From contig NZ_JAUSYC010000001.1 of the NCBI RefSeq assembly GCF_030816485.1, positions 992,001 through 1,056,000 on the forward strand: 64,000 nucleotides of DNA, written 5' to 3'. Under the pieces are notes generated by a model that saw only the letters and a program-made list of their open reading frames with translations, ran no database searches and had not been told where the DNA came from. Shown in pieces: positions 16,858-24,197 of this stretch (its first letter is position 1; each line of letters opens with the position of its first letter). The DNA comes from Arthrobacter sp. B1I2 (GTDB lineage Bacteria > Actinomycetota > Actinomycetes > Actinomycetales > Micrococcaceae). Position numbers and translations under genes: made by a program.

Positions 16858-17742
16858 ATGACAGAGAACCAATGGCCCCAGACCCCGCGTACCGCCGCCG
16901 ACCCGGCCGTAGCAGATCCCTACGGCGCAACGGAGGTGGACCCCCTGCAGGCCACCTACCCGGCTGACTCGGGCGATGCGTCCAAGACCCAGGCGGCCAA
17001 GGAAGAGGCTTCCAACGTGGCCGGAGAGGCCGCGTCTGCCGCCCAGGGCGTTGCCCAAACTGCCAAGAGTGAGGCCGCGAACGTGGCCCACGAGGCGAAA
17101 ACCAACGCGCAGGACCTCCTGCACCAGGCCAGGTCGGGACTGACCAGCCAGGCGGGCACGCAGCAGCAGAAGGCAGCGGAGGGCATCCGCAGCATTTCGA
17201 GCCAGCTGCAGAGCATGGCCAGTGCCCCGGACCAGCAGGGCATGGCTTCGGACCTCGTCCGGCAGGCGGCCGAGCGGACCTCCTCGATGGCGTCCTGGCT
17301 GGAGAACCGGGAGCCGGGTGACCTCCTGAACGAGGTCCAGCGGTTCGCCCGCAACCGTCCCGGAACGTTCCTGCTCCTCGCCGCCGGCGCCGGCGTCCTG
17401 GCCGGACGACTCACCCGCGGCCTCACCGCAGGCGCCCCCGAGTCCCAGGGGCAGGTCCAGGCAACGGGCCAGCGCCGCGCCGTGCAGTCTCCGCCGGCAG
17501 CACCGCTGCACCAGGAGACCGTATACGCCGCCGGTACCGATGACCTCTTTAGTGAGCCGACGGTGGGCAGCGCAACCCCGGTGTCCACCAGCACCCTGCC
17601 CTCGGGTACGGCCCAGGACTCCCCGCTTCGATTCGAGGACGACCCCTACCGGGCGGAAAACGGCGTGTACAGCGGTGACGAGGAGTTCGGCACGGAAGGC
17701 ACCTCCGGGACTGGCCGTCACGGCCAGACGGGTGGTTTGTGA
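16858..17742 (+). CDS. LEA/apolipoprotein-like protein with one membrane helix
   Basis: A 294-residue protein rich in A, Q, E and S. Residues about 45-130 form amphipathic helical repeats (EEASNVAGEAASAAQGVA and similar) like late-embryogenesis-abundant or apolipoprotein helices. One transmembrane segment follows near 168-185 (FLLLAAGAGVLAG), then a low-complexity C-terminus. ATG 16858 is seven bases after GGAAGAG; ATG 16855 is also possible. It heads a three-gene operon with overlapping junctions. A role in envelope stress or desiccation is inferred from composition and neighbours. Confidence 0.7.
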   Translation: MTENQWPQTPRTAADPAVADPYGATEVDPLQATYPADSGDASKTQAAKEEASNVAGEAASAAQGVAQTAKSEAANVAHEAKTNAQDLLHQARSGLTSQAGTQQQKAAEGIRSISSQLQSMASAPDQQGMASDLVRQAAERTSSMASWLENREPGDLLNEVQRFARNRPGTFLLLAAGAGVLAGRLTRGLTAGAPESQGQVQATGQRRAVQSPPAAPLHQETVYAAGTDDLFSEPTVGSATPVSTSTLPSGTAQDSPLRFEDDPYRAENGVYSGDEEFGTEGTSGTGRHGQTGGL

Positions 17743-18173
17743 TGAGTAGCCAGATTCCCGAGATGCCGCCCAGTGAGGCGCATGTGAAAGCGGACAACGC
17801 GTCCCTGGGTGAGTTGCTCGGTGACGTGACCCGGGACCTGTCCACCCTGATGCGCCAGGAAGTGGAACTGGCCAAGGCCGAACTGAAACAAACCACTTCC
17901 CGCGCAGGCAAAGGCGCCGGCATGCTCGCCGGCGCCGGCGTCGGCGGACACTTCGTCCTGCTCTTCCTGTCCCTGGCCCTAATGTGGGCCCTGGGCGCCA
18001 TCATGCCCCTGGGCTGGTCCGCGCTGATCGTCGCCGTGATCTGGGGCATCATCGCCGCGGTCCTGGCCTCCATGGGCCGCAAGGAACTCAAGCAGATCAA
18101 GGGCATGCCCCAAACAGGCGAAACCCTCTCAGAAATTCCCCCAACCCTAAAACCAGGTGAGGTAAACCGATGA
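17742..18173 (+). CDS. holin-X/DUF1469 family membrane protein
   Basis: A 143-residue protein matching the actinobacterial 'phage holin family' DUF1469 pattern: SLGELLGDVTRDLSTLMRQE, then EVELAKAELK, then two adjacent transmembrane helices (about 62-84 and 90-112) and a short cytoplasmic tail. Despite the name this is chromosomal and not linked to a prophage. ATG 17742 overlaps the previous TGA by one base. Its ATGA junction with the DUF3618 gene shows tight co-translation. Confidence 0.8.
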   Translation: MSSQIPEMPPSEAHVKADNASLGELLGDVTRDLSTLMRQEVELAKAELKQTTSRAGKGAGMLAGAGVGGHFVLLFLSLALMWALGAIMPLGWSALIVAVIWGIIAAVLASMGRKELKQIKGMPQTGETLSEIPPTLKPGEVNR

Positions 18174-18832
18174 GCGAAAACCCTGACGTCATCCGCGCAG
18201 ACATAGAAGCCACCCGGGCACGCCTGGGCACCAACGTGGACGCCGTGGCCGACAAGGTCACCCCGTCCAACATCGTCCACCGCCAAACCGACAAAGTGAA
18301 GGGCGCCGTGAGCGGGGTGAAGGAGAAAATCATGGGAGCAGCAGACACCGCCACCACCAAGGTCCACGACACCACCAGCACCGGTGCCGGGAACACCACC
18401 AACGCCATGCACTCCGCCGGGGACAGCCTGCACCAGGCCGGGGACACCGTCTCGGCCAGACTCTCCGACGCCGGCCAGGCCGTCTCCGCCGCCCCGGACC
18501 AGGTCAAAGCCAAAACCCAGGGCAACCCTCTGGCCGCCGGGCTGATCGCGTTCGGCGCCGGACTGCTGGTCTCCTCACTGATCCCGCCGAGCCAGAAGGA
18601 ACGCGAAGCCGCGGACCAGCTCAAAACCGCAGCCCAGCCCCTGGCCACCCAGGTCACCGACGCCGCGAAAACCATGGCCCAGGACCTCAAGGAACCAGCC
18701 CAGGAAGCCATGGAAAACGTCAAGGCCACCGCCACCGACGCCGCCCAAAACGTCAAGACCGAAGGCCAGCAAGCCGCCACCGACGTCAAAGACCGCGCCA
18801 CAGACGCCAAAGACAACGTCCAAAACACCTAG
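18170..18832 (+). CDS. DUF3618 family protein with LEA-like tail
   Basis: A 220-residue protein. The N-terminus (ENPDVIRADIEATRARLG) is the DUF3618 signature. A helical A/T/D-rich stretch follows, one transmembrane helix near 122-142 (AAGLIAFGAGLLVSSLI), and a C-terminal run of LEA-like repeats (TDAAQNVKTEG and similar). DUF1469 and DUF3618 genes commonly occur together in actinobacteria, probably as an envelope-associated pair; the function is not known. Start and stop overlap by four bases with the preceding gene. Confidence 0.8.
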   Translation: MSENPDVIRADIEATRARLGTNVDAVADKVTPSNIVHRQTDKVKGAVSGVKEKIMGAADTATTKVHDTTSTGAGNTTNAMHSAGDSLHQAGDTVSARLSDAGQAVSAAPDQVKAKTQGNPLAAGLIAFGAGLLVSSLIPPSQKEREAADQLKTAAQPLATQVTDAAKTMAQDLKEPAQEAMENVKATATDAAQNVKTEGQQAATDVKDRATDAKDNVQNT

Positions 18833-18858
18833 CCCGAGGGCATAAACCCAAGGACTAG

Positions 18859-18896
18859 AGCAAAGCCGGCTCCGCACCCTGCGGACCGGCTTTGCT
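18859..18896 (+). terminator. terminator after the DUF3618 gene
   Basis: AGCAAAGCCGGCTCCGCA (18859-18876) pairs with TGCGGACCGGCTTTGCT (18880-18896) with one bulged C and a 3-base loop. It closes the LEA-like operon and faces the convergent gene at 18934. Confidence 0.75.
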
Positions 18897-18933
18897 GCTG
18901 CACTGGGCTATAAATGCCAACCCGCAGAACCCG

Positions 18934-19680
18934 CTAGCGTTTACCCTTCTTGCGTGAACCCCGGCCGCGGCCCTTGTCCGGGTTCGGCGCGTAACGCTGG
19001 GCCACCTTGGGCGCCTTCCTGGCTCCCGTGCCCCGGCGGTCCGGCTTGGGTTCCTTCTTCACCTTCTCCGGCTGGGCCGAAGGCTGGCGTGAGCTTTGGG
19101 CAGTGCGGCCGCGCACGATGCCGATGAATTCCTCCAGCACCTCATCCGTGGCGTCCGTGGGCCAGGCCAATGCAATTTCGGTTCCATCCGCGCCGGCGAG
19201 CCTGCGCGCCACCGTGTCTTTGACGTTGAAGTGGCGGGCCACCGACATGGGGAGGATCACCAGACCGGTGCCGGCAGCAACCACCTGGAGCGCGGTTTCC
19301 GGGCCGCCCAGGGCGGCAACATCGAGGAACGATTCCTGCGCCAGGTCAGCGAGGGCTACCTCCTCGAAAACCGAAATCTCGTGGCCCTTCGGCGCCACCA
19401 CCACCGGCTGTTCCTCGTAGAGGGGAATGACGCTGAGCCCCTCGCGCTCTACGGGAAGGCGGACGAAGCCTATGTCCGCCTTGCCCTCCCGCAGCGCCTC
19501 GAGCTGGCCGCCGTCGTCGACCATAAATGCCTGAAGGGGAATATGCGGCATGCGCTCTTCCCAGCGGCGGATCCACTTGCCCGGCGTTGCCCCGGCCACG
19601 TAGGCGATGCGCAGCACCCGGGGCGCCGCCTCATCCGGATCGGCTTGGGCATCAGGTGTGGGGGTATTGTCGGCAGGCAC
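18934..19680 (-). CDS. stand-alone LysR-type substrate-binding domain protein
   Basis: A 248-residue protein consisting of a LysR C-terminal effector-binding domain (about 18-190: VLRIAYVAGATPGKW, the DIGFVRLP strand and GTGLVILPMSVAR) with no N-terminal winged helix. The C-terminal 50 residues are highly basic and K/R/G-rich (ending RGRGSRKKGKR), which could bind nucleic acid. GTG 19680 is chosen because it leaves room for the divergent gene's promoter; an ATG at 19719, overlapping that gene's start codon, would add 13 residues. It is divergent from and probably linked to the DUF5997 gene. Confidence 0.7.
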   Translation of the reverse strand: MPADNTPTPDAQADPDEAAPRVLRIAYVAGATPGKWIRRWEERMPHIPLQAFMVDDGGQLEALREGKADIGFVRLPVEREGLSVIPLYEEQPVVVAPKGHEISVFEEVALADLAQESFLDVAALGGPETALQVVAAGTGLVILPMSVARHFNVKDTVARRLAGADGTEIALAWPTDATDEVLEEFIGIVRGRTAQSSRQPSAQPEKVKKEPKPDRRGTGARKAPKVAQRYAPNPDKGRGRGSRKKGKR

Positions 19681-19717
19681 GTCTTCACAGTACCCGCCGC
19701 CCGGATACCCTTGAAGC

Positions 19718-20122
19718 ATGACCTCTGCAAACTCCCAGTCCATGAAGCCGGCCACCGTTGCCAAGAAACTTGGCATCTACCTGCCTGCTACGCCGCAGGA
19801 GTTCCAGGATTCAACCATCACCCGCGAGGCTTTCGCTGAGCTCCAGGCCAACCCGCCGGAATGGCTCGCCGAGCTGCGCCGCAACGGCCCGCACCCCCGG
19901 CCCGTGGTTGCCCAGAAGCTGAACGTCTCTGTCAGCGGCCTGGCCCGCGGCGGCGTGGAGGAAGCCCTCACGACGGCGGAAATCACCGCGCTGCTGCAGG
20001 CTCCGCCGCAGTGGCTGGTCACCGAACGCGCCACGCACGCCGCGGTGCGCGCGGAAGCCCAGCGGGTCAAGGAAGAGGCCGCGAAGAAGCAAGCCAAGAA
20101 GGACCGCGCCCAGGCGAAGTAG
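19718..20122 (+). CDS. DUF5997 family protein
   Basis: A 134-residue protein matching the actinobacterial DUF5997 pattern: KPATVAKKLGIYLPATPQEF at the N-terminus, then NPPEWLAELRRNGPHPRPVVA, and a lysine/alanine-rich helical tail. The central part resembles a small helix-turn-helix (VAQKLNVSVSGLARGG) and may bind DNA, as its name-giving families suggest for mycobacterial relatives; that is tentative. No good ribosome site precedes the ATG. A weak TTCACA/TACCCT promoter 29 bases upstream would make the mRNA leaderless. Confidence 0.7.
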   Translation: MTSANSQSMKPATVAKKLGIYLPATPQEFQDSTITREAFAELQANPPEWLAELRRNGPHPRPVVAQKLNVSVSGLARGGVEEALTTAEITALLQAPPQWLVTERATHAAVRAEAQRVKEEAAKKQAKKDRAQAK

Positions 20123-20138
20123 CTTCACCAGCGACTAT

Positions 20139-20195
20139 CAGAGGCTTGTTCGCAGGTTCCGTCCTTGAAGGTGCGGACCTGCGAACAAGCCTCTG
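20139..20195. terminator. long hairpin between convergent genes
   Basis: CAGAGGCTTGTTCGCAGGT (20139-20157) and its exact reverse complement (20177-20195) form a perfect 19-bp stem, extended inward by further pairs. It stands between the DUF5997 gene and the convergent VOC gene and can serve both. Confidence 0.7.
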
Positions 20196-20209
20196 TTCTG
20201 TCCGGCCCG

Positions 20210-20590
20210 TCAGTCCTGGTGGATCTGGACAAAGTTGCCGCAGCCGTCGTCGAACACGGCGCTGGTCCCGAACGGATCCATGGCGGGCGGAGTCTTGAAG
20301 CTGACCCCTGCGGCCACCAGCCTGTCGTACTCCGCCTGCACGTCGGGGACCCCAAAGACGATTGCCGGAAGGCCCGCCTCCCGCACGGCGTTCATGTAGT
20401 TCGCGCCGATCGGGTTGTCGCTGGGCTCCAGGAGAAGGCCAACTGATGAGTCGTCCGCCCCCGGATCCTTGATGATGTAAAGGTTGTGCTCCGGCATGGC
20501 CATGAGCGTGTCGAAGCCCAGCGTTCCCGTATAGAAAGCGTGGGCGGCGGCGGGATCCTGGACGTGGAGGCTGCACATTTTCAGTCGCAT
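20210..20590 (-). CDS. VOC/glyoxalase-fold protein
   Basis: A 126-residue single-module vicinal-oxygen-chelate protein: an N-terminal SLHVQDPAAAHAFYTGTLGF half and a C-terminal PPAMDPFGTSAVFDDGCGN half, the paired beta-alpha-beta-beta-beta motifs of the glyoxalase/bleomycin-resistance superfamily. Metal ligands appear incomplete (the first position is His in SLHV, the last Gln in FVQIHQD), so the reaction cannot be assigned. It is monocistronic, closed by the hairpin downstream. Confidence 0.82.
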   Translation of the reverse strand: MRLKMCSLHVQDPAAAHAFYTGTLGFDTLMAMPEHNLYIIKDPGADDSSVGLLLEPSDNPIGANYMNAVREAGLPAIVFGVPDVQAEYDRLVAAGVSFKTPPAMDPFGTSAVFDDGCGNFVQIHQD

Positions 20591-20676
20591 GGTCCCACGG
20601 TACCGCTCAGGCCCTCACGGTTTGCAGTGCCTGCTTCCCTCTTTTTATCGCCATTGACGCTGTGCCCGGAAGACGG

Positions 20677-20729
20677 TCCAATGGAAGGACCAGACCGGGT
20701 TAACCGGCCGGACTGGTCCTTCCATTGGA
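20677..20729. repeat. 17-bp perfect inverted repeat upstream of a small membrane gene
   Basis: TCCAATGGAAGGACCAG (20677-20693) and its exact complement (20713-20729) flank a 19-base centre that itself contains CCGG-TTAA-CCGG. It ends just before the ribosome site of the gene at 20745. It could be a terminator for upstream read-through, an operator, or a translation-controlling hairpin. Confidence 0.6.
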
Positions 20730-20744
20730 TGCTGGAGGTGCAGG

Positions 20745-21387
20745 ATGTCAGTCGTGGCGGAGTCCTTGATGCAGGGACTGTTTCAAGGTGCGTGGGCGGT
20801 CCTGCTGTGCGGTCCCGTACTGGTTGGCAGCGTGGCCGCCACCGTTTTGGTTGTCCGACGCCGGACCCTGGCACCCACAGGCAGCGCACCGACAGGCAGC
20901 GCACTGGAGGGTCCGGACCAGCTGTTTTGGGACCTCTTCCTGGGTTCCTGCGTGGCCCTTCCCGCGTTGTTGATCCCGGCCCTGGTTTCGCCCTGGGGCG
21001 GGACTGGTGCTGGCCGCGGCGGCCGCCGCTTCAGGCATTGCCGCCTACCGTGGCAGCCCCCGGCTCCTGGCGTGGCGCGCCGCCCGCCGCGAACAGCGGC
21101 AGCGGCTTTCTGCCCACCAGGCGGCACTCATGCAGCACGACGAACTCATGCGGCGGTGGCAGCGCTATGAACTGGACCCGGCGTGCAGCATCGACTACCC
21201 GGCACTGACCGACGTGCGGCTGCCGGAAACGTCCGCACTGATCAAGGCCATGCGGACCGCTGACCAGTTGCGGACTGCCACGCACAAGGGGTACCCGGAC
21301 GCCGTCGGAAGCCTGGCAGCATCGCTGGCGGCAGCGGAACGGGCGGCCGGGATTCCGGCGGCATTTCGGGCGGAGCAGGCTGGCTGA
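20745..21387 (+). CDS. hypothetical membrane protein, reading frame broken by one extra G
   Basis: ATG 20745 follows GGAGGTG. The first frame encodes two hydrophobic helices (AVLLCGPVLVGSVAATVLVV and FLGSCVALPALLIPALV) and then meaningless sequence after about 20995. Coding sense resumes one frame later with LVLAAAAAASGIAAYRG and a basic-to-acidic cytoplasmic tail ending at 21387. Removing one G from GGGG (20994-20997) or GGG (21000-21002) joins the halves through SPWGGLVLAAA into 213 residues. No domain recognised. Sequence error is the likely cause, given the same signature in gyrA and gyrB. Confidence 0.6.
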
Positions 21388-21447
21388 GGTTAAGTGCTGT
21401 GTCGCCGGCGCTGGATCGGCGCGGTGGCCCGGCGATAGCATCCGAAG

Positions 21448-22056
21448 ATGAAGCCTGAGGAACTGCCTGTCCACGACGAGTACGGCCGGCTGCTGGAGGA
21501 CCGCGGAGTCTGGCGGCAGGCCACCACCCTGGAGGCTGCCGGCGAACTGACGGCCCGCTGGCTGGAAGGCGGTAGTTCGTACCAGCCGGGGCACTTTGCC
21601 GCCGGCTTCGACGACGAGACCCACCCCATCGCCGCGACCTTGGCCGAGCTGAACCGGAACGGACTGTTCACCAAGGAATCCCAGCCGGGCATACTTGCTG
21701 ACAGTGCGGCACAGCGCCAGTACGTCACAGGCTTCTGCAGCGCCGCCACCGCACGCGGCCTGCTGGCGCTGTCCACCCGCACCGAGCTGGTGACCGTTGC
21801 CCATGCCCCGGGTGAGTCCAGCAACGCCGCCATCCCGGTGACGCTGGCCGGGCCGGAGATCACCACAGTGCTCGGTTCCAGCGAAAATCCCGTGGAGGAG
21901 GCACAGATCCAGGACTGGGCGGAAGAGACCAACGATGCCCTGGCCCTGCTGCTTGCGGACTCCTGGTACGTGGAGATCCTGGACCCGGTGTGGGGCCGCA
22001 ATGACGTGCTATTGCCGGCAGTCCTTGCGGCGCTCAAAGGGGCGGAGCAGCTTTAG
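21448..22056 (+). CDS. hypothetical protein (DUF6919-like)
   Basis: A 202-residue soluble protein. Blocks such as TLEAAGELTARWLEG, HPIAATLAELNRNGLFTKESQPG and ALLLADSWYVEILDPVWGRND resemble an uncharacterised actinobacterial family (DUF6919, named from memory). No catalytic motif, signal peptide or membrane helix is seen. It follows the broken membrane gene by 60 bases in the same direction and is convergent with the flavin-protein gene. Function unknown. Confidence 0.6.
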   Translation: MKPEELPVHDEYGRLLEDRGVWRQATTLEAAGELTARWLEGGSSYQPGHFAAGFDDETHPIAATLAELNRNGLFTKESQPGILADSAAQRQYVTGFCSAATARGLLALSTRTELVTVAHAPGESSNAAIPVTLAGPEITTVLGSSENPVEEAQIQDWAEETNDALALLLADSWYVEILDPVWGRNDVLLPAVLAALKGAEQL

Positions 22057-22097
22057 CCGCCCCGCCCCGTTCGATATCCCGCTACAACTGCAACGAA

Positions 22098-22580
22098 CTA
22101 CAGCTCCACCGTGCCGCTTTCGCCCACGCTCATCCGGCTGTTGGTGACCTTGGATTTGACCCACTGGAACACGGTGGCGGCGGTCCCGCCGGGGCTGGTC
22201 CAGTATTCAGCGGAGTCCGAGTCGATGCGGAGCAGGCACACCTCCGGGGTGTCCGGACCGTCCGGGAACCACGCCTCCACAGCCTGGTTCCACATCTCAC
22301 GGATCTTTTCCCTGTCGGTCACCACTTCCGCGGTGCCGGCCACCGAGACCCACTCGGTGTTCTTGCCAAACGAAACGTTCACACGCGGGTCAGCCCGGAC
22401 ATGCGCAACCTGGGAGGTGCCAAGACCTGTGAAGAACCACATGTCGCCGTCGTCCTTAACATCCTGGACGGCCAGCGGGCGGCTGACGAGCGCGCCTTCT
22501 TCGTTGATGGTGGTCAACATTCCGATGTGGGAATGGTTGATGATGTCCGTAACCTTGCTGATGCTCTCGGTGTCAGTCAT
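22098..22580 (-). CDS. pyridoxamine 5'-phosphate oxidase-fold protein (general stress protein 26-like)
   Basis: A 160-residue split-barrel flavin-binding protein. The blocks HIGMLTTINEEGALVSRPLAV, DMWFFTG and VNVSFGKNTEWVSVAGTAEVV are those of the general-stress-26 branch of the PNPOx-like superfamily. Members bind FMN/FAD and are stress-induced; the substrate is unknown. A perfect TAAGCATGCTTA lies 55 bases upstream of the ATG, the same element seen near marR and the LEA-like operon, which ties it to that putative regulon. Confidence 0.83.
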   Translation of the reverse strand: MTDTESISKVTDIINHSHIGMLTTINEEGALVSRPLAVQDVKDDGDMWFFTGLGTSQVAHVRADPRVNVSFGKNTEWVSVAGTAEVVTDREKIREMWNQAVEAWFPDGPDTPEVCLLRIDSDSAEYWTSPGGTAATVFQWVKSKVTNSRMSVGESGTVEL

Positions 22581-22634
22581 GTCTCACCTCGTTCGTCTGC
22601 ATGCGGGGACGCTCCCCATCGCCCAGCCTATTGG

Positions 22635-22646
22635 TAAGCATGCTTA
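22635..22646. promoter_or_regulatory. perfect TAAGCATGCTTA element upstream of the stress flavin protein
   Basis: Identical 12-bp palindrome to 16645-16656. It lies between the flavin-protein start (22580) and the end of the amine oxidase gene (22673), at promoter distance from the former. Confidence 0.6.
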
Positions 22647-22672
22647 GAATCCACCCGGCGTACTCCCCTGCT

Positions 22673-24058
22673 TCAGGCCGGGACGGTCACCTTTGCTGCT
22701 TCGCAGATGCTGGCCGCCGTGCGCTGGCCCATCCGGATGGCGCCGTCCACGTGCTGGTAGCCTTCGGCGGCCAGGTCTGAGGAGGACCAGTAGATCGGTC
22801 CCACCGGGGCGTGCTGGTCTTTGCCGTAGCGGTGGAGGCCGCCCAGGTCGTAGCTGGAGGCGTAGGCGCCGCGGGTCCATTCCTCCGAGCCCCAGTCGGA
22901 CTCGTAGTAGACCTCCGGCTCCAGCGCCTCGGCGCCGAGGAAGCCAGCGATGGATTCCAGGACGGTGCGCTTGCGTTCGTCGGCACCCAGCTCGAAGACG
23001 GCGTCGGCCTTTTCATCCGAGATAAAGCCCACCAGTGTCCCGCGGGTGTCGCCAAAGTTGGTGTTGTCGTAAACCTCCTGGACCACGGAACCGGCGCCGA
23101 AGCAGGTGCCGGACAGGCCGGAATTCCGCCAGAACGGCCGGCTGTAGACGGCGTGGACCTTGATGACCAGGCCCAGGGACTGGTGCTGGTGCATCTGGTG
23201 CTGGCGGCGCGGCAGGGGCGGGTTGAACGAGACGCGGGAGTACAGGTTGGGCGGCACGGCCATGATCACGAACCGGGCGCTGACGGTGGCCCGCTCCGAC
23301 TCAACAGTGACGCGGTGGCCGCCATCGGGGTCCGTCTCCCAGTTGATGGTGCGTACCGGGGAGCTAAGAACGACGTCGTCCCCCAGCTCCTGTGCTATGA
23401 GCAGGGAGACCCGCTGCATGCCGCCCACTACGCGGCGGTCCAGGATGAAGTCCTCGTCCGTGAGGTGGCTGAAGGAGCCCGCGGACGCGGCCATCAGCAC
23501 CGCCTGCAGCGCGGAGAATGCGTGGGCGGGCTTGGTGAGCATGCCGCCTGCGATGAAGAGACCGATGTTGTTGCAGGCTTCCTCGTTGGCGGAGTGCTCC
23601 CGCAGCCAGTGGTGGAAGGAGATGGTGTCCAGCTCGCGCGCCTTGGGGTGGGCCCAGGGTTCGGTGGGGCCGATCTCGGCAGCGAGTCCGTCCAGCAGGG
23701 TAATGAGCTTGTTCATCTCGGCTTCGGTGTCCGGATCCACGGGGAAGGTGTCGCCCGTGTAGCGGACGGGAATGCCGTCCTTGCCGATGTACATGGACTC
23801 GCCTTCCCGGTAGCGAGGGTAGGTCTCCAGGTTCAGTTCCTGGAGGAGGTCCATGAGTACGGTCTGGTCCGGGGAGACCCACTGGCCGCCGATTTCCAGC
23901 ATGGCGCCGTCTACGGTATCGGTCCAGGTGCGGCCGCCCACGCGGTCACGTGCCTCAAGCACGGCCACGGTGAGGCCGGCCTTCTTCAGCTCACGGGCTG
24001 CGGTCAATCCGGAGGGACCGGCTCCAACGACAACGACGTCGCGGTTCAGGTTCAGCAT
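22673..24058 (-). CDS. flavin monoamine oxidase, candidate putrescine oxidase
   Basis: A 461-residue FAD amine oxidase. GAGPSG (residues 12-17) begins the dinucleotide fold, EARDRVGGRTWTD follows, GGQWVSPDQ is the flavin block, and the C-terminal VDGAIRMGQRTA closes it. Putrescine oxidases of Micrococcaceae and Rhodococcus belong to this branch and yield 4-aminobutanal, ammonia and hydrogen peroxide; the operator shared with the agmatine deiminase gene supports that substrate. ATG 24058 has AGAGAGG upstream. A second in-frame ATG at 24115 lies inside the operator and 8 bases after a -10, so a leaderless 19-residue-longer form is possible. Confidence 0.85.
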   Translation of the reverse strand: MLNLNRDVVVVGAGPSGLTAARELKKAGLTVAVLEARDRVGGRTWTDTVDGAMLEIGGQWVSPDQTVLMDLLQELNLETYPRYREGESMYIGKDGIPVRYTGDTFPVDPDTEAEMNKLITLLDGLAAEIGPTEPWAHPKARELDTISFHHWLREHSANEEACNNIGLFIAGGMLTKPAHAFSALQAVLMAASAGSFSHLTDEDFILDRRVVGGMQRVSLLIAQELGDDVVLSSPVRTINWETDPDGGHRVTVESERATVSARFVIMAVPPNLYSRVSFNPPLPRRQHQMHQHQSLGLVIKVHAVYSRPFWRNSGLSGTCFGAGSVVQEVYDNTNFGDTRGTLVGFISDEKADAVFELGADERKRTVLESIAGFLGAEALEPEVYYESDWGSEEWTRGAYASSYDLGGLHRYGKDQHAPVGPIYWSSSDLAAEGYQHVDGAIRMGQRTAASICEAAKVTVPA

Positions 24059-24097
24059 TGTGTCCTCTCTTGAGCTCCCTCCTGCGACGGGGAGCAC

Positions 24098-24118
24098 TAA
24101 ATGAATGGCATTCATTTA
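24098..24118. promoter_or_regulatory. 21-bp perfect palindrome, putative TetR operator
   Basis: Half-sites TAAATGAATG and CATTCATTTA flank a central G without mismatch. It lies between the divergent amine oxidase and tetR genes and is repeated exactly at 7411-7431. It covers the predicted oxidase start site. Confidence 0.8.
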
Positions 24119-24123
24119 TTAGA

Positions 24124-24152
24124 ACTATAGCTCCTTGCCGCTGGTACGGGAA
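24124..24152 (-). promoter_or_regulatory. predicted promoter of the amine oxidase gene
   Basis: On the minus strand TTCCCG (24147-24152) and TATAGT (24124-24129) are 17 bases apart. The -10 matches TATAAT at 5 of 6; the -35 is weak. The start site would fall at about 24116-24118, on the edge of the operator. Confidence 0.5.
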
Positions 24153-24197
24153 GTGTCGGATGGAATAATGCTGGAGACCACCAACGAAAGGGCAGTG

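Noticed and set aside
17742..18173. Prophage remnant, because of the 'holin' family name
   Set aside because: No phage structural, lysis or integrase genes are nearby. DUF1469 proteins are common chromosomal envelope proteins.
20677..20729. Insertion sequence or MITE ends
   Set aside because: No transposase, no target duplication, and only one copy in the window.
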